From Verrucomicrobiota bacterium (lineage in GTDB: Bacteria > Verrucomicrobiota > Verrucomicrobiia > CAIQCK01), in assembly GCA_016235595.1 (NCBI GenBank), contig JACRJX010000015.1, positions 124,001 to 188,000 on the forward strand: a stretch of DNA of 64,000 bases, given 5' to 3'. Below the pieces are notes generated by a model that saw only the letters and a list, made by a program, of their open reading frames with translations, did not search any database and was not told the DNA's origin. The position numbers and the translations under genes are program-made. Shown here piece after piece: positions 7,751-16,918 of this stretch. How positions within the stretch are numbered: position 1 is the stretch's first letter; every line of letters begins with the position of its first letter.

Positions 7751-8848
7751 ATGAACATACCGACAAAATCGCTGCACCTTTTCTCGCCACTCACGGTCAA
7801 GAGCGTCACGCTGCGCAACCGCATCGGCGTGTCGCCGATGTGCCAATACAGCGCCACGGACGGGATGATGAACGACTGGCACTTGGTGCATCTCGGCGCG
7901 CGGGCCGTGGGCGGCGCGGGCCTGGTGATCGTCGAGGCGACGGGCGTGGAGCCGCGCGCGCGCATCTCGCCAGCGGACGCCGGACTTTGGGACGACCGGC
8001 AAATCGAGCCGCTGGCGCGTATCAATCGTTTCCTCAAACAACATGGCGCCGTGCCGGGCATCCAACTGGCGCACGCCGGCCGCAAGGCCAGCACTGCGCC
8101 GCCGTGGCAGGACGGCGGCCGTTCGCTCGCCGACGCGGAAGGTGGCTGGGAATCCGTCGGGCCGAGCGCGGTGGTGTTTGGCGCGGAGATTAGCCGCGCG
8201 CCCCGCGAGATGACGGTGGAGGATATCCACGTGGCGCAGGCGGCGTTTCGCGCGGCAACGGTGCGGGCATTGAACTCCGGCTGCGAGTGGCTGGAACTGC
8301 ACGCCGCTCACGGCTATCTGCTGCACGAGTTCTACTCACCGCTCTCGAACAAGCGGAGTGACAATTACGGCGGGAGTTTTGAAAACCGCATCCGGTTTGT
8401 TATCGAGACGGCGCGCACGATGCGGCAGGTCTGGCCCGACCGGTTGCCCTTCACGACGCGGATTTCCTGCACTGATTGGGTTGATGGCGGCTGGACGCTG
8501 GAGGAGTCGGTGGAGTTGGCCAAGCGGTTGAAGGCCGAGGGCGTGGATTTGATTGATTGCAGTTCGGGGTTCAACGCGCCGGACATTTCCACCATCCCGT
8601 TCGGCGCGAGCTTCCAAGTGCCGTTCGCGGAGCGCATCCGCAGGGAAGCGGGCATCCTGACGGCCACCGTCGGCTACATCACCAACGCGATGCAGGCGGA
8701 CGCCATCATCCGCAACGGCCAAGCCGACCTCGTGCTGCTGGCGCGCGAGATGTTGCGCAATCCTTACTGGCCGCTCGAAGCCGCGCGGATTGTCCGCCAG
8801 CGGAAAGTGCTGCCGCCGCCGGTCCAGTATAGCCGCGCGATTGAATAG
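7751..8848 (+). CDS. NADH:flavin oxidoreductase, YqjM/Old Yellow Enzyme type
   Basis: A 365-residue FMN-dependent TIM-barrel ene-reductase of the YqjM class. Markers are SPMCQYSA with the class-typical cysteine (C31), NDWHLVHLGARAVGG, IQLAHAGRKAS, and HAAHGYLLHEFYSPLSNKR followed by DNYGGSFENR. Such enzymes reduce activated C=C bonds using NAD(P)H and are cytoplasmic. The start at ATG 7751 is chosen because the protein aligns from that point with the normal YqjM N-terminus; the longer upstream open frame runs into repeat DNA. The gene is isolated, flanked on both sides by copies of the dispersed repeat, so its context says little about its physiological substrate. Confidence 0.92.
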   Translation: MNIPTKSLHLFSPLTVKSVTLRNRIGVSPMCQYSATDGMMNDWHLVHLGARAVGGAGLVIVEATGVEPRARISPADAGLWDDRQIEPLARINRFLKQHGAVPGIQLAHAGRKASTAPPWQDGGRSLADAEGGWESVGPSAVVFGAEISRAPREMTVEDIHVAQAAFRAATVRALNSGCEWLELHAAHGYLLHEFYSPLSNKRSDNYGGSFENRIRFVIETARTMRQVWPDRLPFTTRISCTDWVDGGWTLEESVELAKRLKAEGVDLIDCSSGFNAPDISTIPFGASFQVPFAERIRREAGILTATVGYITNAMQADAIIRNGQADLVLLAREMLRNPYWPLEAARIVRQRKVLPPPVQYSRAIE

Positions 8849-8883
8849 ATTTCAGAGAGGCACCCGTGTGGTGAGATGCGCGA

Positions 8884-8917
8884 GTGGTGAATCCCGTTGG
8901 GATCAGTCCTGCGTCCG
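8884..8917. repeat. Short copy of the dispersed CCCGTTGGGAT repeat
   Basis: This 34-base stretch matches the end of the repeat region at 7547-7581, with one mismatch over the 30-base core 8888-8917. It lies between the convergent ends of the flavin oxidoreductase and the large minus-strand gene. It carries only the terminal part of the element. Confidence 0.6.
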
Positions 8918-9004
8918 CAGCTTCACCTTCGATGCCTTTCGTGGCTCGACAGGGTATCATCCGCCGCTGCCACGCAAGCGAGAATCCGGTCTTCTCAAAC
9001 CGGG

Positions 9005-12000
9005 TTATCGCTGGGCGACGGTTGAGTTCTCCTGATCCTCGATGATGACGCGGAAGCCGACGTTGTATGGACGCTGCCAGTTGGGGACGGCGAGGCGGAA
9101 TCCGGAGCGCGCGAGCTTGGGCCGCTCATACCAGGAACCGCCGCGAACCACTTTGTTGCCGGTGAGGCTCGCGTCGTTGGCGCCGGCCCCGGCGTTGTAA
9201 GGATAGGAGCGGAAGTTGGTGAGGGTCCACTCGCGGACGTTGCCGTGCATGTTCTTCAGACCCCAACGATTGGCGGCAAAGGCGTCCACATCGGCCAGCA
9301 TCAGGGTGCCGTCGTTGAAGCGTTCTTCCTTGGGGATGAAGTCCCAGAACTTGTCGGCGTTCTTGATCGGCTTCGGGTCAACGCCGCTGACGGCCATTTC
9401 GCAGAGCGTTTTGTCGCCGAGGTTTTCGAGTTTGGAGAAGTCGGTGTCGAGTGCGCCGTAGTTCATGGCAGTGTCGGTGCCGGCGCGGCAGGCCCATTCC
9501 CATTGTGCCTCGGAGGGCAGGGTGACGCGCTTGCCGGTCTTTTGCGCGAGCCACTTGCAGAACTGCATGGCGCCGTCCCACGAAACGCGGATGACCGGGA
9601 ACTTCGGGTCGTCCATCGGGTAGCCGGGGTTGACCTGGTCCTTGTAGTGGCGGTCGTAGTGGGCGTTCTTGTGCGCGGGGTTGAACGCCTGATATTGCGC
9701 GAGAGAAACTTCGGTGACGCCCATCCAGAACGGCTTGGCGACGCGCACAGCCGTGGTAGGCGATTCGTCAGGGAAACCGTTGACGTCGCCCATGACGAAC
9801 TCGCCGGCGGGGATGCGCTTGAATTTCATGGTGAGGCCGCCGCCGAGGTCGAGGGTCAGTTCAGTGTTGCCGAGCGCAGCCTGCATTTGTGCGGCCTTAT
9901 CAGCGCCGAACGGCCAGCCGGCAACCTTGGCGGACGCGGGCCGCGCCGGCTCCGGGGCGGGCGGGACGAACGCGAGACGGTTGGTGTAGGTGACCGGGAT
10001 CGCCTCGATGTCTTCGTCCACGTTGGAGTAGAGCTTCTTCATCTCGTAGCGGCGCTTCTCGAAATCCTTCGGTATCTCTCTCGCCTCGTGCCACGTGCCG
10101 TAGCAGGGGACATTGAGGTCAATCCACGTAATGATGCGATCCCAAGCCTCGGCATCGAGTTTGACGTTGTGATGACCCTTCTGGAGCATCTGTACCAATT
10201 CGCTGGTATTGGCGTGGAACTCCAGCGGCGTCAGCAGATGGTAGTCGCCTTCGGGACCGTTGCGGCGCACGAACGGATGCAGCGCCATATACGACACGGG
10301 CAGTGGCGTGCCGCTGGTGGTGCGAACGATGTTGGTGTCGGCGAAGTTCGGTTGTGTGGCGACCTTGCCGTCATGGCAGCCAACGCAATACCTGTCGAGC
10401 ACGGGTTGCACCTCGCGAGCGAACGAGAAGCCGCGCTTCGGCCCACGCCACGGCGTCGGGACGGAGGCTGTGCCGCGGGCGGCTTCGCTATGCTTGAGGG
10501 TGAGGGAGTAGTTCTGCGGCTCATGGCAACCGGTGCAGGAGATGCGTTCTCCTGGCACGCCCACGAACCAACTCCGCATGTGTTGGAGCGCCTTGCCCTC
10601 GGCGTCGAGCGGTTGAGCGGCGACGGGGATATTGGCGGGAATCTCGAAATATGCGGAACCGTCGGGCTGGACCGGCACGGTGCCGATGATGCGCCGCACG
10701 TCCCACGGGCCTTCCATGCCGATGAAATAATGGCCGCCCATGTTCCGATAGGAATACTCATACTGGAAGAGGCGCAGCGACTTGACCGTGCCCTGCGGGA
10801 CACCCGCCAGGCCGGGGCCGGCGTAGATGTTTTGCACGGAAACGGTGGCGGTCTTTTTCGACAGATCTACCCTGTCAGGAATAACCGGTGGCACCGCGGT
10901 CTTGCGCAGGGGGACCGGCTCCAACATTGCCTGGCCTGTCTGCTCCTTGAGCAGGATCATGTTATCGAAGACGTCCACGAGATAAACGCCCCAGTTCGCC
11001 CGCGGATCGGGCTTGCAGGAGATGAGGAATTGTTTGTCGCTCAGGGGGAATGGATGCAGGAACTTCGGCCACGAGTCGTTGACGAGGCCGTCCTTGATGA
11101 TGGGATCGACCGCCTTGCCGTAGCCGGGGATGCGCTGCACCGCGCCGACACCTTCCTGACGACCCTTGGCGGCGTTGAAGAGGACCAGTTCGCCGGCACG
11201 CGCGACACCGTGATGGCCGGAGACGACCGCACAGAACATGGAGGGCTTGCCCGGGATGGGTTTGGCATAGAACATCGCGTTCGGCCAGTAACTGTTGCTG
11301 CCGTAGAACTCCTGCTGCGCGGTGCCATCAGGGTTCATGTGCATCAATATGCGGCTGAAGTAGTGCGCGGAGTCGGTGTATTCCCAGCGCAGATACATCA
11401 CGCGGCCGTCCTCCATCATGGTGGGATACCAGTCGTTGTCCTGGTCGTAACAGAGGCGGCGGACGTTCTTGCCGTCGGCGTCCATAATGTGGAGGTTCGC
11501 GACGTAATCGCTGCCGCCGACGCATGGCACGCCTTGGAACGTGCTGCTGCTATCGAAGATGATGCGGCCGTCGGGCAGATACATGCCGTCGTAGTTGTCG
11601 ATATCGTTGTATTCGCCGACCGACACCTGCCGCAGACCGCTGCCGTTGAGCTTCGTCTCGAAGACCTGCCAGCGATCGTTGGAGCCGATGGACGAGAAGA
11701 GGATGCGCTCCCCGTCGAAATGGAGCCGCATGTCGCCGACGAACACGTCGCGCTGTGGTTTATAGATGCGCTGGAGCGGGGCGTTCTTCTCGCGGATGGA
11801 CATCGTGGCGATTTCGTTGACCGTGGCGGGCTTGACGCTGGAGTTGCCCTGCCAGTTTGAGGGCAGGCAGAGCCGGCCGCCATCGCGCTTGACCAGCAGG
11901 ATTTTGTCGAAATCAAACACCGGGTTGTTGAGGATCAACGCCTCGCGTTGCAGGTTGTCGCAGCGCGTACCGAAGTCCATGATGACCTTGTCGTCGTTGT

Positions 12001-13015
12001 CCGCCAGAGCCTTCTGGATGGCCGGCATCTCCTTCTCGATGGCGTCAAGCCGTGCGAGATAGGCCGCGCCGTTCTTGTATTTGTCGGGATAAGTCTTCGC
12101 CAGATCCTCGATGGCGAGCCGCAGCGCCTTCGTGTTGACCGACTTCAACAAGGCCGTGGCGTCTTCGAGCGCCCTGGTCTTGCGCGCGACGGAGAGGAAC
12201 AGGTCGAGCCACGCGGGGTCGGAGGAGGCGGTCTTGTTCTTCGTCAACTCGTCGAGACGCGCGCTTTCGGTCGTGGCGGCCTTCAGCTTCTTGAGCATCG
12301 AGCCGATCACGCCGCGCTCGTGCCCCGGATTCGCGTCGTCAATGAACCACCGCGGATAGCCGGAAAAATACGCCGTGAAGAGCTGGTTCTCCTCGCTGAA
12401 CTTGGCGTCGAGCTTTGCCAGTTCCGTCGAGACGACCGGACCGGTGGAGTAGAAGAAGCTGCTGGTTTCCTTGGCGCAGCTGATGCGGATGAGCAGTTCG
12501 TTTTTTCCTTTGGCGAGGTCGAGAGTGACTTTTTCGCGCGCGCTCGCCGGCTTTTCTTGTGCCAGAACCTGTTTCTGGTTCAGCCACACTGTGAGGCAGT
12601 CTGCGCTACCAAATTCCACAACGAGTTTTGCCGGTTCCTTGGCGGTGAGAGCACGGTAGGCGTAGATGGAGTTGTTGGCCGTGCCTTTCACTTCCATGCT
12701 TTGGCCATCCGTCCAGTTCATGCGATTCCAGAGCGACTTCTTTCCGCCGGCAATTTTTGCTCTCAGGTCAACGCTCACTTCCGGTTCGACCTTGGCGTTG
12801 CGGCTCTTCTTGTTCGGCCGCATCGGCTCCGTGGAATACCAGTCGCCTTCCTCGATGCCCTTGCGCACGGCCATGACTTGCTGGCGAAGGTTGTGGAGGG
12901 CCTTGTTCCATTCTGACGACGCTGGCTGCGCCGCCTCGCTGGACGGTGCCAACGCGCACCAGCTAACCGCAACCGTTGCTGCCAGAACTGCTCTCAAGCA
13001 AGTAGTCATCTTCAT
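9005..13015 (-). CDS. Secreted HZS-alpha-like cytochrome protein fused to FGE-fold domain
   Basis: A 1336-residue exported protein. A signal peptide (about 1-29) is followed by a jelly-roll-like region with YAYRALTAKEPAKLVVEFGS. A TolB-like beta-propeller section comes next (RILFSSIGSNDRWQVF, RIIFDSSSTFQG). Then comes a stretch typical of the hydrazine synthase alpha middle domain, ending in the haem motif C827-x-x-C-H831; a second haem motif is C877-x-x-C-H881. From about residue 1060 there is a formylglycine-generating-enzyme/SUMF1 fold (IPAGEFVMGD, LPSEAQWEWACRAG, NMHGNVREWT, VVRGGSWYERP, NVGFRV). The copper-binding cysteines of true FGE are absent after VVRGGSW, so it should not activate sulfatases. 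The start at 13015 is chosen for its AGGAA site and signal peptide. The reaction is unknown. Confidence 0.85.
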   Translation of the reverse strand: MKMTTCLRAVLAATVAVSWCALAPSSEAAQPASSEWNKALHNLRQQVMAVRKGIEEGDWYSTEPMRPNKKSRNAKVEPEVSVDLRAKIAGGKKSLWNRMNWTDGQSMEVKGTANNSIYAYRALTAKEPAKLVVEFGSADCLTVWLNQKQVLAQEKPASAREKVTLDLAKGKNELLIRISCAKETSSFFYSTGPVVSTELAKLDAKFSEENQLFTAYFSGYPRWFIDDANPGHERGVIGSMLKKLKAATTESARLDELTKNKTASSDPAWLDLFLSVARKTRALEDATALLKSVNTKALRLAIEDLAKTYPDKYKNGAAYLARLDAIEKEMPAIQKALADNDDKVIMDFGTRCDNLQREALILNNPVFDFDKILLVKRDGGRLCLPSNWQGNSSVKPATVNEIATMSIREKNAPLQRIYKPQRDVFVGDMRLHFDGERILFSSIGSNDRWQVFETKLNGSGLRQVSVGEYNDIDNYDGMYLPDGRIIFDSSSTFQGVPCVGGSDYVANLHIMDADGKNVRRLCYDQDNDWYPTMMEDGRVMYLRWEYTDSAHYFSRILMHMNPDGTAQQEFYGSNSYWPNAMFYAKPIPGKPSMFCAVVSGHHGVARAGELVLFNAAKGRQEGVGAVQRIPGYGKAVDPIIKDGLVNDSWPKFLHPFPLSDKQFLISCKPDPRANWGVYLVDVFDNMILLKEQTGQAMLEPVPLRKTAVPPVIPDRVDLSKKTATVSVQNIYAGPGLAGVPQGTVKSLRLFQYEYSYRNMGGHYFIGMEGPWDVRRIIGTVPVQPDGSAYFEIPANIPVAAQPLDAEGKALQHMRSWFVGVPGERISCTGCHEPQNYSLTLKHSEAARGTASVPTPWRGPKRGFSFAREVQPVLDRYCVGCHDGKVATQPNFADTNIVRTTSGTPLPVSYMALHPFVRRNGPEGDYHLLTPLEFHANTSELVQMLQKGHHNVKLDAEAWDRIITWIDLNVPCYGTWHEAREIPKDFEKRRYEMKKLYSNVDEDIEAIPVTYTNRLAFVPPAPEPARPASAKVAGWPFGADKAAQMQAALGNTELTLDLGGGLTMKFKRIPAGEFVMGDVNGFPDESPTTAVRVAKPFWMGVTEVSLAQYQAFNPAHKNAHYDRHYKDQVNPGYPMDDPKFPVIRVSWDGAMQFCKWLAQKTGKRVTLPSEAQWEWACRAGTDTAMNYGALDTDFSKLENLGDKTLCEMAVSGVDPKPIKNADKFWDFIPKEERFNDGTLMLADVDAFAANRWGLKNMHGNVREWTLTNFRSYPYNAGAGANDASLTGNKVVRGGSWYERPKLARSGFRLAVPNWQRPYNVGFRVIIEDQENSTVAQR

Positions 13016-13139
13016 AGTTCGATTCCTGCGCAGGAAAAAGTACGACATGATTTCCAAGAAACCACCGTCAAGGCGAGCGAAAACCGCTGCGACCTTGGTA
13101 GGAATACAGCAGTGACGGGGGGGAGTAACAAGCCACTTG

Positions 13140-14162
13140 TCATTCCAGCGGCTGTGAGGCGACCTTGGCGATCCATTGGCGGGCGAACTCCGCGCTGGGA
13201 ACGCCCACGTCGAGCACGGTGTTGGCCAGGAAGATCATCTCGTGAATGCGCCCGGCCTTCAGCCACTTGAGACCCAGCTCGCATTGATGCTGCATCAACT
13301 CCAGCGGCACCGGACGGGCGTTGTGATAGTCCCAGATATAAAGGCCCAGCGCGATCCGCGCCTTCTTCGGCGCGATCTTCTCCAATGCCGCCATGTTCTC
13401 TTCCAGCGCCGCCAGTTCGTCGGAGTTCCACGTCCAGAGTGTCAGCACATCGAACAAATCCAGGAACTCCGCCAGCGGCGGCTCGCAGCCGCGAAACGCC
13501 GGCGAGGTCGTCTTTTTCGGCGGTGTGATCTCGTGGGTGTAAAGCGTGATCCAGATGTCCATCGGCCGTTTGACGGACTTCAATTGCTCACGCGCCTTCT
13601 TCAATTCATCGGGTTGGAGCGCCGGGCGGCCCGCAACAATGCCGTCGGGTCGTTTCTTGGTGTCGACGATGAAGTCGTCGAGATAGATGCCGCCGATGTT
13701 CGGAAATTTCTTGGCGAGTTGAATCACGGGATACAGTTCGCCCAGACCTCCCTTGCCACCGCTGCCCACCACGGACCAGATGACACGGTCGAGCGGTTGG
13801 AACGAGGTCGCGTATTGCTCGAAGGAAGTCTTCGCGCGCCACTGTTCCCCGCCCGGCAACGCGGGCTGTTCGTGGCTGCGGATCAACAGCAGGTTCGGCA
13901 CGTTCAGCCAGAACGCGCCCTCTGCCGGTGTCATGCGCGAGCCGCCGCGGACGTTGGCGCGTTCGAGGTAGTTGTTATCGCCGCCCGCATAGACAGTGAA
14001 GATCCAGAGCCGGTCCCGCACGGTGTTGCGTTTGAGTTTTGCGCGCGTCGCTGCATCAGATTCTGCTGCGACAGCCTTGCCGGCTATTCCTGTCAAGCCC
14101 ATCGCTGCCGCACCGAGCAATGCGCGCCGCGTGAGCACCGTTTGAGGTTGGCTCTTTTGCAT
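13140..14162 (-). CDS. Tat-exported protein of unknown function, TIM-barrel-like
   Basis: A 340-residue protein with a clear twin-arginine signal (LTRRALLGAAAMGLTGIAG) preceded by a strong AGGAGG ribosome site on the minus strand. The mature part has alternating strand/helix patterns and acidic motifs such as IGGIYLDDFIVD, DIWITLYTHE and VLTLWTWNSDEL, which recall glycoside-hydrolase-like TIM barrels in which DD or E residues line the pocket. I do not recognise a named family. It lies 124 bases upstream of the HZS-alpha/FGE-fold gene in the same direction and may be cotranscribed with it. A role in secreted carbohydrate processing is only a guess. Confidence 0.7.
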   Translation of the reverse strand: MQKSQPQTVLTRRALLGAAAMGLTGIAGKAVAAESDAATRAKLKRNTVRDRLWIFTVYAGGDNNYLERANVRGGSRMTPAEGAFWLNVPNLLLIRSHEQPALPGGEQWRAKTSFEQYATSFQPLDRVIWSVVGSGGKGGLGELYPVIQLAKKFPNIGGIYLDDFIVDTKKRPDGIVAGRPALQPDELKKAREQLKSVKRPMDIWITLYTHEITPPKKTTSPAFRGCEPPLAEFLDLFDVLTLWTWNSDELAALEENMAALEKIAPKKARIALGLYIWDYHNARPVPLELMQHQCELGLKWLKAGRIHEMIFLANTVLDVGVPSAEFARQWIAKVASQPLE

Positions 14163-14313
14163 TTCAGTCCTCCTGACTCAGCCGCTGCGCCAGTCGCAGC
14201 GTGCGTTTTCACGCCACAAGTCTACCGCTGGATTGGATGCAGTCGAGCCGGAAGTGATTCCCAATCTTGCCCCGCTCGGACAAGCGCCGGGTCGCACCGC
14301 GCAAACGGATCTT

Positions 14314-15414
14314 TCACAGCCAGCGGTTCTTCTTCATCCACCAAGCCGCCACAACCGATGAGAGCACCACAAGACCGAAGGCCAAAAAAATGCCGTTTTG
14401 GGCGTGCGCCTCCGGTTTCTGTTCTGCTTGCTTGATTTCCTCCTTGGCTTGCGCGGGTGGCTGCGGCGTGGAGACAGGCGCAGTTTTGGGCGCGGGGGGA
14501 GGAGTGACCACGACGGGCGCAGCCGGAAGCGCGGCGAATCCTTTGTTGAGCAGTTCTGCGGCCTTGGCATCGCGCACCTTGCGGTCCGCGCTGCCGAGGA
14601 CGATGACGATGACGCGCCGGCCTTTGCGCTGGGCGGTGACGGCGATGGAGTAGCCTGCCACAGTGATGTAGCCGGTCTTGAGTCCGTCGCAACCTTCGAC
14701 CGAACCGAGCAGGTGGTTGTGGGTGCGCATCATGACCATGTGCTTCGGAACGTTGGGCCGGAAAGGACGTTCACGAGCGGAGGTGTAACGGAGGGTGTCC
14801 TTGTGTTTGAGCAGTTCGCGACAGAGGATCGCGAAGTCGCGTGCCGTGGTCACGTCGTGTTGCTGGCCCGCGCCCGGCGGCAGGCCATGGACGGAGTTGA
14901 AAACCGTGTTGGTCATGCCGAGTTCCTGCGCGCGTTTGTTCATCAACTCGACGAAGGCGTCCGTACTGCCGGATATCTTCTCCGCGAGCGCGGCAGCGAC
15001 GTCGTTGGCCGACTGGATCATGAGTGCGTAGAGCATCTCGTCCATCGGGAACGATTCCTTTTCTGCCAGCCAGACGCGCGAGCCGCCGATGTGGGAGGCT
15101 TTGGCGCTGACGGGCACCGGGTCCTGCATCGAAAGCTCTTTCCGCTCGATCTTTTCCAGAATGATGAGCAGGTCCATCAGTTTGAGCATGCTGGCGGGAT
15201 AGCCTTTGATGTCGGCCTTGTCTTCGAAGAGGACGTTGCCCGTGGCGGCGTCCAAGACGATGGCACCGCGGTATGGGTTTTGAGCGATACCTTGTTTCTT
15301 CGTGGTTGATTTCTTGGAACTGGCCGGTTTCGTCGCCGCCCAGAGCTCCGCTTGTCCCACCGCCATCCATCCTGCCAGTCCTACGAGCAAACAAGTCCGC
15401 GCAATACGATTCAT
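14314..15414 (-). CDS. D-alanyl-D-alanine carboxypeptidase (peptidase S11, PBP5/6 type)
   Basis: A 366-residue penicillin-binding protein that trims the terminal D-Ala from peptidoglycan stem peptides. All three S11 motifs are present: S75-x-x-K78 in YPASMLKLM, S135-A-N137 in IQSANDV, and K246-T-G248 in GLKTGYI. The N-terminus is a signal peptide. A Pro/Ala-rich linker (about 290-325) leads to a C-terminal hydrophobic helix (IFLAFGLVVLSSVVAAWWM) and a basic tail. This looks like a single-pass anchor, replacing the amphipathic anchor helix of E. coli PBP5. It reads in the same direction as the Tat protein downstream, 151 bases apart. Confidence 0.93.
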   Translation of the reverse strand: MNRIARTCLLVGLAGWMAVGQAELWAATKPASSKKSTTKKQGIAQNPYRGAIVLDAATGNVLFEDKADIKGYPASMLKLMDLLIILEKIERKELSMQDPVPVSAKASHIGGSRVWLAEKESFPMDEMLYALMIQSANDVAAALAEKISGSTDAFVELMNKRAQELGMTNTVFNSVHGLPPGAGQQHDVTTARDFAILCRELLKHKDTLRYTSARERPFRPNVPKHMVMMRTHNHLLGSVEGCDGLKTGYITVAGYSIAVTAQRKGRRVIVIVLGSADRKVRDAKAAELLNKGFAALPAAPVVVTPPPAPKTAPVSTPQPPAQAKEEIKQAEQKPEAHAQNGIFLAFGLVVLSSVVAAWWMKKNRWL

Positions 15415-15634
15415 AGTCGTTCTCAGAAGTATAAAAGTTTTGTTGTGTCTCCGTCCGGGTTTGCGAATTGCAGCTCTGACGGGTCGCTCGCATCAAACGA
15501 TGCGGCAAAGGCGCATAGCTTGTTCGCAATGGAAGAGCGGGTCAAGCATCGGGTGAACCAGGCCTTCTGGAGGCTTCTGCCAAGGGTCAAAAATAGCTTG
15601 GAAAAGACGGGACTCGTGGCACACTCAGGCCGTC

Positions 15635-15901
15635 ATGAATGGCGAGAAAATCCCCCGACGGCTGTTGAATTCCGAGGACATCGCAGCGTGCGCCTACTTG
15701 ATTTGGGAGAAGGAAGGCAAACCACACGGTCGCGCTGCCGAGCATTGGCACCAAGCTGAAGCAATGTTGCGCGCAATGCGCGCGGCAGATGCCCAGGCGG
15801 CCAGGGAGTCCGCAAAAACCGCCCCGCCCGCCGGCAAGTCCACAGGGACGCGCAAGCGAAAAGCCAAGCGTGCCCCGGGACAAGAAGGTGCGACAGCGTA
15901 A
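15635..15901 (+). CDS. DUF2934 domain small protein
   Basis: An 88-residue protein. The N-terminal half carries the DUF2934 pattern: IAACAYLIWEKEGKPHGRAAEHWHQAE (residues 16-42, here read in two halves as IAACAYLIWEKEG and KPHGRAAEHWHQ). The C-terminal half is a basic, Ala/Lys/Arg-rich tail (TRKRKAKRAPGQ) that could bind nucleic acid. DUF2934 proteins are small, cytoplasmic, of unknown function, and common in proteobacteria and PVC bacteria. The gene is preceded by 220 bases without recognisable features and is followed 36 bases later by the acetyltransferase gene, possibly in one transcript. Confidence 0.75.
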   Translation: MNGEKIPRRLLNSEDIAACAYLIWEKEGKPHGRAAEHWHQAEAMLRAMRAADAQAARESAKTAPPAGKSTGTRKRKAKRAPGQEGATA

Positions 15902-15937
15902 CAGCGATGCCCTGATGCCCGAGGGGCAGATTCTGCA

Positions 15938-16732
15938 ATGTGGAAATGGCTGAAACGTGTCTGGCGTAGTTCGTGCGCGAGTCACGTGACGCGTGTGGAT
16001 ATTGTCAGCCGCTTGCGGGCGATGGGGGTTGGTTCCGGGGGATTGGTTCAAGTCCACAGCTCTCTTAGCAGTTTCGGTTTTGTCGAGGGTGGAGCAGAGA
16101 CGGTCGTGGACGCGCTGTTGGAATTGGTCGCGCCGGACGGCACAGTGATGATGCCCACGTTCAATCATGGTGCGGAGTGCGTTTTCGACGTGCGCACCTC
16201 ACCTTCCTACAACGGTGCCATCACCGATGCGTTGCGCCGCCGTCCGCAGGCCGTGCGCAGCGTCCACGCAACGCATGCTTACGCCGCCATCGGCCCGCTG
16301 GCTGCTGAACTCTGCGCGGGTCATCTGGAAGCCGGCACGTTCGGCATGGAATCACCGCTCGGCAAACTTGCGCAGCGCGGCGGATGGGTTCTGTTGCTTG
16401 GCGTTGGCATGAATCGTTGCACAGCCGCTCACCTCGGCGAGCGCAAGGCGGGCGCACATTGCATCGGCTGGGACCAGGAGCCGCGCCGGATTCGCGATCC
16501 GCAAACCGGCGCGGTTGTTCCGGCAAAAGCCGACGTCTGGCGCAACGGTCCGTGCCAGATTGAATGGGAGCCGTTGGAGCGCCGGATGCGTGAGCGCGGG
16601 CTGATTCAGGATGGCCGGATTGGCGAGTGCCGTGTCATGCGAATGAAAGCGATGGACGTGATTGATGTCACATGTGAGATGGTTCGCGAGATATGTCCCG
16701 CCTGCCGCACGATGCCGACGAAAAGTTACTGA
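15938..16732 (+). CDS. AAC(3)-family N-acetyltransferase
   Basis: A 264-residue acetyl-CoA-dependent acetyltransferase of the aminoglycoside 3-N-acetyltransferase/YokD/FrbF fold. Family blocks are VQVHSSLSSFGFVEGGAETV, LLELVAPDGTVMMPTFNH, HATHAYAAIGPLA, SPLGKLAQRGGWVLLLG and the conserved CTAAHLGER. The first 20 residues are unusually basic and Trp-rich. Chromosomal members of this family in non-producers often acetylate metabolites or sugars, so antibiotic resistance should not be assumed. It follows the DUF2934 gene by 36 bases and precedes the dha operon. Confidence 0.88.
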   Translation: MWKWLKRVWRSSCASHVTRVDIVSRLRAMGVGSGGLVQVHSSLSSFGFVEGGAETVVDALLELVAPDGTVMMPTFNHGAECVFDVRTSPSYNGAITDALRRRPQAVRSVHATHAYAAIGPLAAELCAGHLEAGTFGMESPLGKLAQRGGWVLLLGVGMNRCTAAHLGERKAGAHCIGWDQEPRRIRDPQTGAVVPAKADVWRNGPCQIEWEPLERRMRERGLIQDGRIGECRVMRMKAMDVIDVTCEMVREICPACRTMPTKSY

Positions 16733-16918
16733 GCCATCGTGATTCGTCCGGCGTGGCAGGAAAGAACCCGCGCGGTCGTGCCCCGCGTCCGGTGAAATGA
16801 ATCACGGTGCTGAAAACAAAACCCCGCAAACTGCGCTTGGCATCGGGCGGGGAACCTTGTAAGAACACGGGCGCTTTTCCCGACGCGGAACACAACCAGC
16901 AAAGGAGAACGAACAAAC

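Noticed and set aside
9245-11860. Long plus-strand frames opposite the HZS-alpha/FGE-fold gene and the Tat protein (also 13176-14435)
   Set aside because: Antisense to clear domains (CXXCH, FGE fold, Tat signal); products have no recognisable domain.
9005-13015. Sulfatase-activating FGE for the neighbouring sulfatases
   Set aside because: The FGE-fold domain lacks both catalytic copper-binding cysteines after VVRGGSW.
9005-13015. Evidence for anammox metabolism
   Set aside because: HZS-alpha-type domains occur in many non-anammox PVC proteins; no other hydrazine genes are present.
15938-16732. Aminoglycoside resistance gene
   Set aside because: Only the fold is clear. The chromosomal context with DUF2934 and dha genes gives no sign of a resistance cassette.
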